A stretch of 64,000 nt of DNA from Burkholderia sp. 9120. GTDB taxonomy: Bacteria; Pseudomonadota; Gammaproteobacteria; Burkholderiales; Burkholderiaceae. The position numbers and the translations under genes are program-made. The notes below the pieces were generated by a model, which saw only the letters and a program-made list of their open reading frames with translations, ran no database searches and was not told the origin of the DNA. Positions 1 through 10,317 of this stretch are shown piece after piece (within the stretch, counting starts at the first letter, position 1; every line of letters begins with the position of its first letter). Location: contig NZ_JQNA01000001.1 in assembly GCF_000745015.1 (NCBI RefSeq), positions 1,550,001-1,614,000 on the forward strand, read 5' to 3'.

Positions 1-844
<844 letters not shown>

Positions 845-934
845 TCGGCGAAGGAGACGCGTCGGCACACGCCGTATTGAATCCACGCCGACCGGCCCCA
901 TTTAATGACAAACCGTTTTATCGACGAGGACGCA

Positions 935-1783
935 ATGGACACCACTCTGGCCACTTTCGAACAGGACGTCATCACGGCGTCGACGCTGGCCCCCGTGCTG
1001 GTCGATTTCTGGGCGCCCTGGTGCGGCCCGTGCAAGACGCTCGGCCCGATGCTCGAAAAGCTCGAAGCCGAAGCCGCCGGCAAATGGAAGCTGGTGAAGG
1101 TGAACGTGGACGAAAACCAGGAGCTGGCCGCGCACTTCCAGGTGCGCAGCATTCCGCACGTCATGGCGTTTGCCGACGGCCGGCCGGTCGATCAGTTCGT
1201 CGGCGTGCTGCCTGAAGGTCAGTTGCGCGAGTTTATCGAGCGGCTGGTACCGCAAGGCGCGGACGCGGCGCGTCTCGAAGCGCAAACCGCGCTGGCCGAA
1301 GGCCGCCGCGACGACGCGTACGACGCGCTGCAAGCCGCCCTCGCCTACGACCCGGGTTTCGACGAAGCGCGCATGGACCGCATCGAGATGCTGCTCGAAG
1401 ACAACCTGATCGACGAAGCCCGCAACGAAGTCGATCTGCTGTCGCCGAAAACCACGCAGGGCATCGACGCGCGTTTCAACGCGATCAAGACGCGACTCGA
1501 CGCCGTGGATGCCGCCGCGGACCTGCCGCCCACAGACGCACTCGAAGCCAAAGTCGCCGCCGATCCGGCGGATCTCGAAGCGCGCTTCGATCTGGCCAGC
1601 GCGCTGATTGCGCATCGTAAGTACGAAGGGGCGCTGGAACATCTGCTGGCGATCGTGCAACGCGACCGCACGTTCCGTGACGATATCGGCCGCAAGACGA
1701 TGCTGTCGGTGTTCGATCTGGCCGCGCATCAGCCGGAGCTGGTGTCGCAATGGCGGCGTAAGTTGAGCGCGGCATTGTTTTAA
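935..1783 (+). CDS. cnoX: Thioredoxin-domain co-chaperone with TPR tail (CnoX/YbbN-like)
   Basis: A 282-residue protein with an N-terminal thioredoxin fold (about residues 5-108) and a C-terminal tetratricopeptide-like helical region (about 115-280), the architecture of CnoX/YbbN, a redox chaperone that protects substrates during oxidative stress and passes them to GroEL or DnaK. The active site at residues 30-33 is a full CGPC (within WCGPC), unlike E. coli CnoX, which lacks a redox-active CxxC; the cis-proline is in RSIPHV. I chose ATG 935 because a GAGGAC Shine-Dalgarno lies just before it; an in-frame ATG at 905 has no such site. The family is certain; oxidoreductase activity is inferred from the CGPC. 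Confidence 0.9.
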   Translation: MDTTLATFEQDVITASTLAPVLVDFWAPWCGPCKTLGPMLEKLEAEAAGKWKLVKVNVDENQELAAHFQVRSIPHVMAFADGRPVDQFVGVLPEGQLREFIERLVPQGADAARLEAQTALAEGRRDDAYDALQAALAYDPGFDEARMDRIEMLLEDNLIDEARNEVDLLSPKTTQGIDARFNAIKTRLDAVDAAADLPPTDALEAKVAADPADLEARFDLASALIAHRKYEGALEHLLAIVQRDRTFRDDIGRKTMLSVFDLAAHQPELVSQWRRKLSAALF

Positions 1784-1839
1784 ACAAACCGCGCAATGCC
1801 CGAATGCGGTGGCAGCCTATGCGGCCATCGCATGTTTCT

Positions 1840-2691
1840 TCAAGCCGCGGCCGGCTTCCCTAACGCCCGCAACACATGCGCGGCGGCGGCAAATCCAAAG
1901 CTCGCGGTCACACACACGCTCGAGCCAAACCCCGCGCAATTCAAACCGACCGGGCCTACAGGCGACGTGTTCACCTGCTCCGCGTCCTCGTCGACATCGA
2001 CTGCGGCCACTTCCGGATAGATCAGCGGTTCGTCGGAATACACCGCGCTCACCTTGAACTTCGCTTTCGGCCCGCGCGGGAAATTGTGCTGTTTGCGCAA
2101 TTGCGCGCGCACCTTCGACAGCAACGGGTCCTGGATCGTCAGCGCAAGATCGTCGATGCGAATGCGCGTCGGATCGAGTTGCCCACCCGCGCCGCCCACC
2201 GTGATCAACGGCTGATTCCGCTCGACGCACCACGCGATCAGCGCGGTCTTGGTGCGCACGCTGTCGATCGCATCGATCACGTAATCAAAGCCGCCGCCGA
2301 GCGTCGCGGCGAAATTATCCGGCTCGACGAAGTCTTCGATCAGCCGCACATCGCAATACGGATTGATCGCCGCGATGCGTTCGGCCATGGCTTCGACTTT
2401 CGGTTTCCCGTAGTTGCCGTCGAGCGCATGGATCTGCCGGTTAGTGTTGCTCTCGGCCACGTTGTCGAGATCGATCAGCGTCAGCGTGCCGACCGCGCTG
2501 CGCGCGAGCGCTTCGGCCACCCACGACCCCACGCCGCCAATACCGATCACCGCGACATGCGCCGCTTCGAACGCAGCCAGCGCCGGCGCCCCATACAGAC
2601 GGGCGATACCGCCGAAGCGCCGCGCGCGGTCGGCGGTTTCACTCCCGTCGAGGCTGGTAGTAAGATCGGATTGCGCGGTGGGGCTGGACAT
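1840..2691 (-). CDS. tcdA: tRNA threonylcarbamoyladenosine dehydratase TcdA (CsdL)
   Basis: E1-like ThiF/MoeB-fold enzyme of 283 residues that uses ATP to cyclise t6A37 of tRNA into ct6A. The Rossmann nucleotide-binding loop GIGGVGSW lies near residues 51-58, followed by IDLDNV and the arginine-finger segment NTNRQ. A second signature, VIDAIDSVRTK, marks the family. No catalytic-cysteine domain typical of ubiquitin-activating enzymes is present, as expected for TcdA. It converges with the thioredoxin gene, 56 bases apart, and diverges from pdxH. It probably works with t6A made through the TsaC protein encoded near 62 kb; that link is functional rather than operonic. Confidence 0.93.
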   Translation of the reverse strand: MSSPTAQSDLTTSLDGSETADRARRFGGIARLYGAPALAAFEAAHVAVIGIGGVGSWVAEALARSAVGTLTLIDLDNVAESNTNRQIHALDGNYGKPKVEAMAERIAAINPYCDVRLIEDFVEPDNFAATLGGGFDYVIDAIDSVRTKTALIAWCVERNQPLITVGGAGGQLDPTRIRIDDLALTIQDPLLSKVRAQLRKQHNFPRGPKAKFKVSAVYSDEPLIYPEVAAVDVDEDAEQVNTSPVGPVGLNCAGFGSSVCVTASFGFAAAAHVLRALGKPAAA

Positions 2692-2932
2692 GGTGGCGGG
2701 GCTCGTTGGAAATCAGGCGAAACAGGTAAAACGGAAATGTGCGGCGCTCACGCGTTCGCAGCCGGTATTTTGCCTGATCGCGTCAATCCCTATCGGCGCA
2801 AGGGTGACTCAGCGCAAGCGAGCGCGAATATGGCGCAATACACTGGTGTACGGCGCGAGGCCTTGACCTGGTCGCGCGCAAAGATTTCTCTCCTTAGCTA
2901 TACTGGACTGACTGTAGCGTTCGCATAAGAAC

Positions 2933-3574
2933 ATGACCTCACTCGCCGATCTTCGAAACAACTATTCGCTCGGTTCTTTGGACGTTGCCGATGTCGACCG
3001 CAACCCGTTTCGTCAATTCGATACGTGGTTTGAACAGGCCGTCAACGCCCAACTCCCCGAGCCGAATACCATGACGCTCGCCACGGTCGACTCGCGCGGC
3101 CGGCCGTCAGCGCGCATTGTGCTGATCAAAGGCGTCGACGAACGCGGCTTCGTGTTCTTCACCAATTACGAAAGCCGCAAGGGCTGCGAACTGACCGCGA
3201 ATCCGTACGCGAGCCTGCTGTTTTACTGGATCGAACTCGAACGCCAGGTGCGGATCGAGGGCAGCATTGTCAAAACCAGCGCGGAAGAAAGCGACAAGTA
3301 CTTCGCCTCGCGTCCGCTCGGTTCACGCATCGGTGCATGGGCATCCAATCAGAGTCAGGTAATTGAAAGCCGCTCGCAACTCGAAACACGCGAACGCGAA
3401 ATCAGCCTGCTCTACGGCGACCAGCCGCCGCGTCCGCCGCATTGGGGCGGCTATCGTTTGGTACCCGAAGCAATCGAATTCTGGCAGGGCCGGCCGTCGC
3501 GTCTTCACGACCGTCTGCTCTACACGCGTTCAAGCGAACACAGCGACTGGCAAATCTCCCGTCTGTCGCCCTGA
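2933..3574 (+). CDS. pdxH: Pyridoxine/pyridoxamine 5'-phosphate oxidase
   Basis: FMN-dependent oxidase of 213 residues, the usual length, that converts pyridoxine or pyridoxamine 5'-phosphate to pyridoxal 5'-phosphate in the last step of vitamin B6 synthesis or salvage. Family signatures: [20 protein letters not shown] and [13 protein letters not shown] (FMN phosphate contacts), LERQVRIEG, and a C-terminal [15 protein letters not shown] block that contains the conserved RLHDR substrate and FMN contacts. The protein is soluble with no signal peptide. It diverges from tcdA across 241 bases with no other gene, and is followed by cfa. PLP made here serves kynureninase (KynU) encoded at 9 kb. Confidence 0.97.
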   Translation: MTSLADLRNNYSLGSLDVADVDRNPFRQFDTWFEQAVNAQLPEPNTMTLATVDSRGRPSARIVLIKGVDERGFVFFTNYESRKGCELTANPYASLLFYWIELERQVRIEGSIVKTSAEESDKYFASRPLGSRIGAWASNQSQVIESRSQLETREREISLLYGDQPPRPPHWGGYRLVPEAIEFWQGRPSRLHDRLLYTRSSEHSDWQISRLSP

Positions 3575-3716
3575 ATCGGAATTTAACGCCGTCGCGCGCG
3601 CTGCCAACGTAGCGGCGCACGCCGGCCGGATGGCATCTCGCGGCAAGGGAGTTGCGCCGCACTGGGCTGCGATCCACACAAGCTTTGCTTTAATTCAACG
3701 GACACGGAGAGATCAC

Positions 3717-4931
3717 ATGTTCTGGGAGAAGAAGCTGGCGCAGTGGGTGGAAGACGTAAAAACCAAAGCTAACCTGCCCGCACGCCTCGTGCTGTGGGAC
3801 GGTCAGCAACATGACTTCGGGCAGTTCGCGGCGCCTCAGGTCACCCTTCATGTCAAAAGCGCCACGGCGCTGCCCTATCTGCTCGAACCGAGCCTCGACA
3901 ATCTCGGCGAGGCGTACGTGAAAGGCAAGATCGACATCGAAGGCAAGCTGTCGGACATCATCAATATCAGCTACCAGTTGGCGCGCAATACCGTCAACAG
4001 CGCGAGCAAGCTGGCGCGCGTGCGGCGCTATTTCCATCACTCGAAAGCGTCGGACAAGAAGGCGATCCAGTATCACTACGACGTCTCGAACGAGTTCTAC
4101 AAGCTGTGGCTCGACGAGAACATGGTGTACTCGTGTGCGTACTTCGAGAACGGCGACGAAGATCTCGCCACCGCGCAGATCAAGAAGATCGATCACATCC
4201 TCACCAAGATCCAGTTGCAGCCCGGGCAGCGTCTGCTCGATATCGGCTGCGGCTGGGGCGCGCTCGTGCTGCGCGCGGCGCAGAAGTTCGGTGCGAAGTG
4301 TGTGGGCGTGACGCTCTCGCAGAACCAGTTCGATCTCGCCACCGCGCGCGTGAAAGCCGCGGGTCTCGAAGACCAGATCGAAATTCGTCTGCAGGATTAT
4401 CGCGACGTCGAAGGACAGTTCGACCGGATTACCAGCGTCGGCATGTTCGAGCACGTGGGCCGCAAGAATCTGCCGGGCTACTTCGAGAAGATTCACGATC
4501 TGCTGGTCGATGACGGCGTGGCGATGAACCACGGTATTACGTCGAGCGATTCCGACAGCGGCGAGACCGCGCTGGGCGGCGGCGAGTTTATCGATCGTTA
4601 TGTGTTCCCGGACGGCGAACTGCCGCACATCGGCCTCGCGCTCGAAGCGATGCAGCGCGGCGGGCTCGAAGCGGTTGACGTCGAAAGCCTGCGCCGTCAC
4701 TATGCGCACACGCTGGATCTGTGGGCGGACAATTTCGAAGCGCATGCGGACGAAGCCCGCACGCTGGTCGACGACGAAAAATTCCGCATCTGGCGCGTGT
4801 ACCTCGCCGGTTGCGCGTATGCGTTCGAAGCCGACGACGTCTCGATCTACCAGGTGGTGTGCCGCAAAGCCGGCCGTAGCGCGAAAACCTTGCCGTGGTC
4901 GCGCCGTTATATGTACGACAAAGCGCTGTGA
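3717..4931 (+). CDS. cfa: Cyclopropane-fatty-acyl-phospholipid synthase
   Basis: SAM-dependent methyltransferase of 404 residues that adds a methylene bridge across double bonds of membrane phospholipid acyl chains, typically in stationary phase or acid stress. The N-terminal ~130 residues are the lipid-binding domain; the SAM site LLDIGCGWGAL begins near residue 171. QYHYDVSNEFYKLWLDE and MFEHVGRKNLP are strong family motifs, and the active-site-region cysteine in YLAGCAYAFE is near residue 365. ATG 3717 is chosen because family homology begins there and a purine-rich site (ACGGAGAG) precedes it. The frame is open upstream through the 3' end of pdxH but that part is not family sequence. Confidence 0.96.
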   Translation: MFWEKKLAQWVEDVKTKANLPARLVLWDGQQHDFGQFAAPQVTLHVKSATALPYLLEPSLDNLGEAYVKGKIDIEGKLSDIINISYQLARNTVNSASKLARVRRYFHHSKASDKKAIQYHYDVSNEFYKLWLDENMVYSCAYFENGDEDLATAQIKKIDHILTKIQLQPGQRLLDIGCGWGALVLRAAQKFGAKCVGVTLSQNQFDLATARVKAAGLEDQIEIRLQDYRDVEGQFDRITSVGMFEHVGRKNLPGYFEKIHDLLVDDGVAMNHGITSSDSDSGETALGGGEFIDRYVFPDGELPHIGLALEAMQRGGLEAVDVESLRRHYAHTLDLWADNFEAHADEARTLVDDEKFRIWRVYLAGCAYAFEADDVSIYQVVCRKAGRSAKTLPWSRRYMYDKAL

Positions 4932-5003
4932 TGCGGTTGCGCCGCGGCGTCGTGCAATAGCGGCCCGGCGCGGCGCAACCTTTGAACAGCAGGTCGACGA
5001 TCG

Positions 5004-6254
5004 ATGGGCCAGAGCGGGACAAGTGAAGTTGAGCAGACAGTGACGGGCGCGGTGGACGCCGACGGCGACGCAGTGCAGTTCGATCTGTTCGGGATGCCGG
5101 TGGCGCGTGTGGCGGTGGCTGCTGCGCCAAGTGAGGCGGCTGGAAAAGCGTTACGCGAGCAAGCAGAAGCGGAGCCGAAGAAAAAACGCCGCGCCCGCGA
5201 CGTCATCGCCGCCCCGCCCTCGCCCGAACTCGTCGCACTCGCCGCGAGTCTTCCGCCGCAGATCCACCTCGGCACCTCCACCTGGTCGTTCCCGGGCTGG
5301 AACGGCATCGTCTATGGCGACGAATACAGCAACAGCAAACTCTCGCGCGAAGGTCTCACGGCCTATGGCGCGCATCCGCTGCTGAAGACGGTCAGCATCG
5401 ACCGTTCGTTCTATCAGGCGCTCACGGTCACCGAGTACTTGCGCTACGCGCAGCAGGTACCCGAGCACTTCCGCTTCATCGTCAAAGCGCCGATGACGAT
5501 CACCGACGCCACCGTGCGCGCCGAACGCGGCGAGCCGGTCTCGCTGAACCCGTGTTTTCTGAACGCGCAAATGGCGATCGACGACTTCGTCACGCCATGC
5601 GTCGAAGGACTCGGCGCGAAGGCCGGCGCGCTGGTGTTCCAGCTTTCGCCGTTGCCGGATCAGATGCTTGCGCAGCCGGCGGTGTTCATCGAACGTCTGG
5701 CCGAGTTTTTGATGGCCTTGCCCAAGCTGCCCGAGGGCACCTGCTACGCGATCGAAATTCGCGACGCGAGTCTGCTGACGCCGCGCTTCATTCGTACGCT
5801 GAAGACCGCGGGCGTGCGCTATTGCGTGGGGATTCACGCGCGCATGCCGGATCCGTTGCGGCAGGCGGCGGCGCTCGCGCTACTGGACGGCGAGCCGGCT
5901 GGGCCGCTGATCGTGCGCTGGAGTCTGCACGGCGGCTTCAAATACGAACAGGCGAAAGCCAAGTACGAACCGTTCAACCAGTTGGTCGATCACGACCCGG
6001 CGACTCGCGCGTCGCTCGCCGAACTCGCCGCGCGTTACGCGCTGGCCGGCCAGCCGGTGGTGATCGCGATCAACAATAAGGCGGAGGGGTCGGCGCCGCT
6101 GAGTTGCGTGGAGTTGGCGCGAGAGATTATCGAAGCGTACGCGCGGCAAGCTCATGAACATGAGAATGAGCACGACGCTGGGCGCGAGGAACACGAAGCC
6201 GGCCGCGAGGACCAGGCGCCGCCGCATGAAGAACCGCAACGCGATAGTCCATAA
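5004..6254 (+). CDS. DUF72 (YecE-like) protein with charged N- and C-terminal extensions
   Basis: The core, about residues 85-370, is a DUF72/YecE TIM-barrel-like domain: IHLGTSTWSFPGWNGIVYGD near its start and NNKAEGSAPLSC near its end are typical. The function of the family is unknown. At 416 residues it is longer than the common 240-300-residue form because of a basic N-terminal linker (KKKRRARD) and a C-terminal tail dominated by His, Glu and Asp (HEHENEHDAGREEHEAGRED). ATG 5004 is the first plausible start; later starts would shorten only the linker. It follows cfa by 72 bases and may be cotranscribed with it. The downstream neighbour msrA is convergent. Confidence 0.85.
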   Translation: MGQSGTSEVEQTVTGAVDADGDAVQFDLFGMPVARVAVAAAPSEAAGKALREQAEAEPKKKRRARDVIAAPPSPELVALAASLPPQIHLGTSTWSFPGWNGIVYGDEYSNSKLSREGLTAYGAHPLLKTVSIDRSFYQALTVTEYLRYAQQVPEHFRFIVKAPMTITDATVRAERGEPVSLNPCFLNAQMAIDDFVTPCVEGLGAKAGALVFQLSPLPDQMLAQPAVFIERLAEFLMALPKLPEGTCYAIEIRDASLLTPRFIRTLKTAGVRYCVGIHARMPDPLRQAAALALLDGEPAGPLIVRWSLHGGFKYEQAKAKYEPFNQLVDHDPATRASLAELAARYALAGQPVVIAINNKAEGSAPLSCVELAREIIEAYARQAHEHENEHDAGREEHEAGREDQAPPHEEPQRDSP

Positions 6255-6284
6255 GCGGTAAGGCAATAAACCCCGGCAGATAAG

Positions 6285-6315
6285 AAAAAAGCGGCCATCG
6301 CTGGCCGCTCTCTTT
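6285..6315. terminator. Bidirectional intrinsic terminator between DUF72 gene and msrA
   Basis: A 7-bp perfect stem (GCGGCCA 6291-6297, TGGCCGC 6302-6308) with a 4-base loop has an A-run on its left and a T-rich stretch on its right, so it can end transcription from both converging genes. The minus-strand version (for msrA) ends in an uninterrupted T-run and is the stronger one. Confidence 0.8.
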
Positions 6316-6863
6316 CAACCCGCCTTGATCCGATGCGCGAACTTCTGCCGAAACTTCGCGACCTTCGGCGCCACCACGAACGAGCAGTAGCCCTGATTCG
6401 GATGCTGCGCGAAATAGTTCTGATGATAGGCCTCGGCCGGCCAGTAATTGCCGTCCAGCGGCAGCACCTGGGTGACGATCTGATCGTCGTAAATCTGCTG
6501 CTCGCCGATCTCGCGAATCGCCTGCAACGCCGTCTCACGCTGCGCTTCCGAGTGCGTGAAAATCACCGACCGGTATTGCGTGCCGACGTCGTTACCTTGC
6601 CGGTTCAACTGCGTCGGATCGTGGATCGCGAAGAAAATATCCAGAATCTCGCGATAGTCGATCTTCGCCGGATCGAAGTCGACGTTCACGACTTCAGCGT
6701 GACCGGTCACGCCGTCGCACACCTGTTCATAGGTCGGATGCCGGGTCTGGCCGCCCGCATAGCCCGACTCCACCGAGTTCACACCGTCGACGCCCAGATA
6801 CACCGCTTCGAGGCACCAGAAACACCCGCCACCGAGAGTGGCGACTTCGCCTGTCTGACTCAT
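6315..6863 (-). CDS. msrA: Peptide-methionine (S)-S-oxide reductase MsrA
   Basis: Reduces the S-epimer of methionine sulfoxide, free or in oxidised proteins. The catalytic GCFWCLEA motif with the nucleophilic cysteine is at residues 13-20; the fold signatures VESGYAGG and TGHAEVVNVDFDP follow, and QYRSVIF marks the thioredoxin-recycling MsrA family. It is a stand-alone 182-residue MsrA with no fused MsrB domain. No other oxidative-stress gene is cotranscribed; the 257 bases upstream separate it from the divergent flavin reductase gene and hold no other gene that I can support. Confidence 0.96.
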   Translation of the reverse strand: MSQTGEVATLGGGCFWCLEAVYLGVDGVNSVESGYAGGQTRHPTYEQVCDGVTGHAEVVNVDFDPAKIDYREILDIFFAIHDPTQLNRQGNDVGTQYRSVIFTHSEAQRETALQAIREIGEQQIYDDQIVTQVLPLDGNYWPAEAYHQNYFAQHPNQGYCSFVVAPKVAKFRQKFAHRIKAG

Positions 6864-7120
6864 GCTGCACGCTCCTAGATACGCATAAACGGCCGATGCC
6901 GGTTCCGCTTTACCGCAACGCTCATGCCACCACCGGGACCCTCCAGCTTAGTGCGCTTACCCACATGTCGGCTGGGGTCGCGGCCAATTCGCCGCGATTG
7001 CAGTTAAAATTGGGATAAATCGACGATTTTCACTATGACTTTCGAATCATTTGTTTTCGGCCACGCGTGCGACGGGTTCATTCCGGAGTGGGTCCCGTCT
7101 GCACGAGGGGCATCCTGCCG

Positions 7121-7630
7121 ATGAAGCACGCCAGTCCGCCCAACTTCGACCAGAACGCCTTCAAACAGGCGCTCGGCCAATTCGCCACCGGCGTCACCGT
7201 TATTACAACGCGTGCGGCGTCCGGCCAATTGATCGGCATCACGGCCAGTTCGTTTAATTCGGTTTCGCTCGACCCGCCGCTGGTGCTGTGGAGTCTCGCC
7301 ACGCGCTCGGCCTCGATGCCGGTGTTCCGGTCCAATAGCCATTACGTGGTGAATGTGCTGGCCGCGTCGCAGCTCGATCTGTGCAAACGCTTCGCCACCG
7401 TGAAGGGTGACCGCTTCGAAGGCGTGTCGCATGCGGCGGGCGACTCCGGCATGCCGGTGCTCGACGGTGCGCTAGCGTGGTTCGAATGCCATAACCGTAG
7501 CCGCTACGAGGAAGGCGATCACGTGATTTTCGTCGGCGAAGTGGAGCGCTGCGGCATCCACGAGAATGCCGCCGAGATCTCGCCGCTGGTGTTCCAGAGC
7601 GGCCAGTTCCACGGGCTTAAATCGATCTGA
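7121..7630 (+). CDS. Flavin reductase family protein (split-barrel FMN reductase)
   Basis: A 169-residue FMN-binding split-barrel protein like the reductase components (HpaC, DszD type) that supply reduced flavin to two-component monooxygenases. Family motifs: FKQALGQFATGVTVITT, GITASSFNSVSLDPPLVL and a C-terminal GEVERCGIHENAAEISPLVF segment. ATG 7121 is preferred over an in-frame start at 7067 because homology starts at FDQNAFKQAL and GAGGGG lies 10 bases before it. No monooxygenase gene is adjacent, so its partner is unknown. It converges with the Lrp-type regulator gene. Confidence 0.9.
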   Translation: MKHASPPNFDQNAFKQALGQFATGVTVITTRAASGQLIGITASSFNSVSLDPPLVLWSLATRSASMPVFRSNSHYVVNVLAASQLDLCKRFATVKGDRFEGVSHAAGDSGMPVLDGALAWFECHNRSRYEEGDHVIFVGEVERCGIHENAAEISPLVFQSGQFHGLKSI

Positions 7631-7632
7631 AC

Positions 7633-7664
7633 CGCGCCGCCGCGGCTCATCAGCCGGCGGCGCG
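7633..7664. terminator. GC-rich hairpin between convergent genes
   Basis: A perfect 10-bp inverted repeat (CGCGCCGCCG 7633-7642, CGGCGGCGCG 7655-7664) sits just after the flavin reductase stop and before the stop of the convergent regulator. There is no T-run, so intrinsic termination is plausible but not certain. Confidence 0.5.
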
Positions 7665-7673
7665 TTCGCTCGA

Positions 7674-8189
7674 TCAGCGGTCGTTATGCGCGGTGCCGTG
7701 GCCGCTGGTTTTGGTCACCAGCGCCACCGGCACGCCGGAATCTTCCTTCAACGTCTGCAGCACGATATTCGAACGAATATCCATCACGCCGGGCGCCTTG
7801 TAGAGGCGCTGCAGCACGAAATCCGAATAGTGTTTGAGGTTGTGCGCGAGAACCCGCAGCAGGTAATGGGTCTCGCCGGTCACGACGAACGCGCCGACCA
7901 CTTCCGGCCAGTCCCGCACCGCTTCGGCAAAGCGCTCGTGCCAGTTCTCCTGGTCGTTGCGCATGGACACCTGCACGAACGCTTCCAGTTCGAAACCCAG
8001 TACTTCGCGGTTCAGACACGCACGGTAATGTTCGATGACGCCCTGCTCCTCCAGGAGGCGCAGACGTCGTAGACAGGCCGATGGCGAGAGCGAGATGCGC
8101 TCCGCCAGGTCGAGATTGCTGATCCGTCCTTCTTGCTGAAGCACCGTCAAGATACGGCAATCGGTGGCGTCGAGCGAGATCGCGTTCAT
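7674..8189 (-). CDS. kynR: Lrp/AsnC family regulator, probable kyn operon regulator (KynR-like)
   Basis: A 171-residue Lrp/AsnC regulator: an N-terminal winged HTH (LDATDCRILTVLQQEGRISN, then LAERISLSPSACLRRLRLLE, residues 6-55) and a C-terminal RAM/AsnC ligand-binding domain (residues 65-150). Its divergent position next to kynB, with 130 bases between starts, is the arrangement in which KynR activates the kyn operon in response to kynurenine in Pseudomonas and Burkholderia; the KynR role here is inferred from this context. The last 15 residues are His/Asn-rich and not conserved. Confidence 0.9.
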   Translation of the reverse strand: MNAISLDATDCRILTVLQQEGRISNLDLAERISLSPSACLRRLRLLEEQGVIEHYRACLNREVLGFELEAFVQVSMRNDQENWHERFAEAVRDWPEVVGAFVVTGETHYLLRVLAHNLKHYSDFVLQRLYKAPGVMDIRSNIVLQTLKEDSGVPVALVTKTSGHGTAHNDR

Positions 8190-8319
8190 ATTCGGTCTCC
8201 CTTTCCCATTTATGCCAAATTATGTTCCAAGACACGACGCAGAAGGAGATTTTTTCGCAATCACATTTCGCGGCAGGCCACCTATCATTTCGAGATAGAC
8301 ACAATCCGCCGTTGGAGAC
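8190..8319. promoter_or_regulatory. Divergent kynR-kynB control region
   Basis: The 130 bases between two divergent start codons must hold both promoters and, by context, the Lrp-type regulator's sites. An AT-rich patch at about 8208-8230 (TATGCCAAATTATG) is the likeliest operator or promoter core; AGAAGGAG near 8241 lies too far from kynB to be its ribosome site. No exact -35/-10 pair is claimed. Confidence 0.5.
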
Positions 8320-8973
8320 ATGCAAACAATCTGGGACATCACCCCCGCCGTCGATACCGCAACGCCCGTCTGGCCGGGCGATACGCCGGTCGGCATAGAA
8401 CGCGTGTGGCGCATGGAGGCGGGCTCGCCCGTCAACGTCGCGCGCCTGACGCTGTCGCCGCACACCGGCGCGCACACCGACGCGCCGCTGCACTATGACG
8501 CGCAAGGCGCCGCAATCGGCGAAGTGGCGCTCGATGCCTACCTCGGCCGATGCCGCGTGATTCATTGCATCGGCGCCGCGCCTGTTGTGACGCCACAACA
8601 CCTGACCGGTTCCCTTGACGACCTGCCGCCGCGAGTCTTACTACGCACTTACAAAACCGCGCCAACCGCCGCGTGGGACAGTGCGTTTTGCGCGGTCGCG
8701 CCGGAGACGATCGATCTGCTCGCCGCACGCGGCGTGCAACTTATCGGTATCGATACGCCGTCGCTCGATCCGCAAGAGTCGAAGACGATGGATGCGCACC
8801 ACCGAATCCGCGCGCACCGCATGGCGATTCTCGAAGGCATCGTGCTGGATGCCGTCGCGCCCGGCGACTATGAGCTGATCGCGCTGCCGCTCAAGCTGAC
8901 CACGCTCGACGCGAGCCCGGTGCGCGCGATCCTGCGTGCGTTGCTGGCGGCGAACGCCGCTGCCGACTTCTGA
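8320..8973 (+). CDS. kynB: Kynurenine formamidase (arylformamidase)
   Basis: Hydrolyses N-formylkynurenine to kynurenine and formate, the second step of tryptophan breakdown. It belongs to the bacterial metal-dependent KynB (cyclase-like) family: the metal-binding motif [11 protein letters not shown] near residues 48-58 supplies the His/Asp ligands, and [20 protein letters not shown] is the second family signature. At 217 residues it has normal length. It is the first gene of kynB-kynU-kynA, with 83 bases to kynU. The divergent Lrp-type gene is its likely regulator. Confidence 0.96.
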   Translation: MQTIWDITPAVDTATPVWPGDTPVGIERVWRMEAGSPVNVARLTLSPHTGAHTDAPLHYDAQGAAIGEVALDAYLGRCRVIHCIGAAPVVTPQHLTGSLDDLPPRVLLRTYKTAPTAAWDSAFCAVAPETIDLLAARGVQLIGIDTPSLDPQESKTMDAHHRIRAHRMAILEGIVLDAVAPGDYELIALPLKLTTLDASPVRAILRALLAANAAADF

Positions 8974-9056
8974 CGCCGACGCCTGCTGAACGCTAAACGG
9001 CCAAACGCCGCCGAATCCCCCACCATCCCGCTCCCGATCCGACTGACGGAACCATC

Positions 9057-10307
9057 ATGAACCACCGTGAAGAAGCCCTGGCGCTCGACAGCGCCGACCC
9101 GCTCGCCTTACTGCGCGACCAGTTCGCGCTGTCGCCGACCACCATCTATCTCGACGGCAATTCGCTCGGCGTGCCGCCGGCCGCCGCCGCGCAGCGCGCG
9201 CAAACCGTGATCGCCGCCGAATGGGGCGAAGGCCTGATCCGCAGCTGGAACAGCGCCGGCTGGTTCGCGCTGCCGCGCCGCCTCGGCAACAAGCTCGCGC
9301 CGCTGATCGGCGCGGCGGACAACGAAGTGGTCGTCACCGATACGATTTCGATCAACCTGTTCAAGCTGCTGTCCGCGGCGGTGCGCGTGGCCAATGCACG
9401 CGACCCGAAGCGTCGTGTGATCGTGTCCGAGCGCTCGAATTTCCCGACCGATCTGTACATCGCGCAAGGTTTGATCGAACAGCTCGATCGCGGCTATGAA
9501 CTGCGTCTCGTCGACGATCCGTCCGAATTGCCTGCCGCGATCGGCGACGACACCGCTATTGCGATGATCACGCATGTGAACTACCGCACCGGCTACATGC
9601 ACGACATGGCCGCGCTGACGAAGCTGATTCACGACAAAGGCGCGCTCGCGCTGTGGGACCTCGCGCACTCGGCCGGCGCCGTGCCGGTCGATCTGAATGG
9701 CGTGGGCGCCGATTATGCGGTGGGTTGCACGTACAAGTATCTGAATGGCGGACCGGGCTCGCCCGCATTCGCGTGGGTGGCCCAGCGTCATCAAAACGAT
9801 TTCACCCAGCCGCTGTCCGGCTGGTGGGGACATCGCGCGCCGTTCGAGATGGACCCGGCGTATCGACCGGATGACGGCATCGGCCGCTTTTTGTGCGGCA
9901 CGCAGCCGATGGTCTCGATGTCGCTGGTCGAGTGCGGGCTCGATGTGTTTTTGCAAACCGATATGCAGGCGATTCGTCGCAAGTCGCTGGCGTTGACCGA
10001 TCTGTTCATCGAACTGGTTGAAGCGCGCTGCGGCGAGTTTCCGTTGACGCTCGTCACACCGCGCGAGCATGCGCAGCGGGGTTCGCATGCGAGCTTCGAG
10101 CATCCGCATGGCTATGAGGTGATGCAGGCGTTGATCGCGCGTGGCGTGATCGGCGATTATCGCGAGCCGCGTGTGTTGCGGTTTGGTTTTACGCCTTTGT
10201 ATACGCGCTTTGTGGATGTGTGGGACGCCGTGGAGACGCTGCGCGACGTGCTCGTGCATGAGACCTGGCGAGCGCCTGAATTTGCCGCTCGCGGCGTGGT
10301 GACCTGA
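9057..10307 (+). CDS. kynU: Kynureninase
   Basis: PLP enzyme of 416 residues that cleaves L-kynurenine to anthranilate and alanine. Fold-type I aminotransferase features: [10 protein letters not shown] near the start, the NYRTGYMHD and [15 protein letters not shown] segments that hold the cofactor aspartate, and the Schiff-base lysine in [16 protein letters not shown]. It lies between kynB and kynA; only 10 bases separate it from kynA, implying cotranscription and probably translational coupling. Start ATG 9057 matches the family N-terminus. Confidence 0.97.
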   Translation: MNHREEALALDSADPLALLRDQFALSPTTIYLDGNSLGVPPAAAAQRAQTVIAAEWGEGLIRSWNSAGWFALPRRLGNKLAPLIGAADNEVVVTDTISINLFKLLSAAVRVANARDPKRRVIVSERSNFPTDLYIAQGLIEQLDRGYELRLVDDPSELPAAIGDDTAIAMITHVNYRTGYMHDMAALTKLIHDKGALALWDLAHSAGAVPVDLNGVGADYAVGCTYKYLNGGPGSPAFAWVAQRHQNDFTQPLSGWWGHRAPFEMDPAYRPDDGIGRFLCGTQPMVSMSLVECGLDVFLQTDMQAIRRKSLALTDLFIELVEARCGEFPLTLVTPREHAQRGSHASFEHPHGYEVMQALIARGVIGDYREPRVLRFGFTPLYTRFVDVWDAVETLRDVLVHETWRAPEFAARGVVT

Positions 10308-10317
10308 GGAGCGGGCG

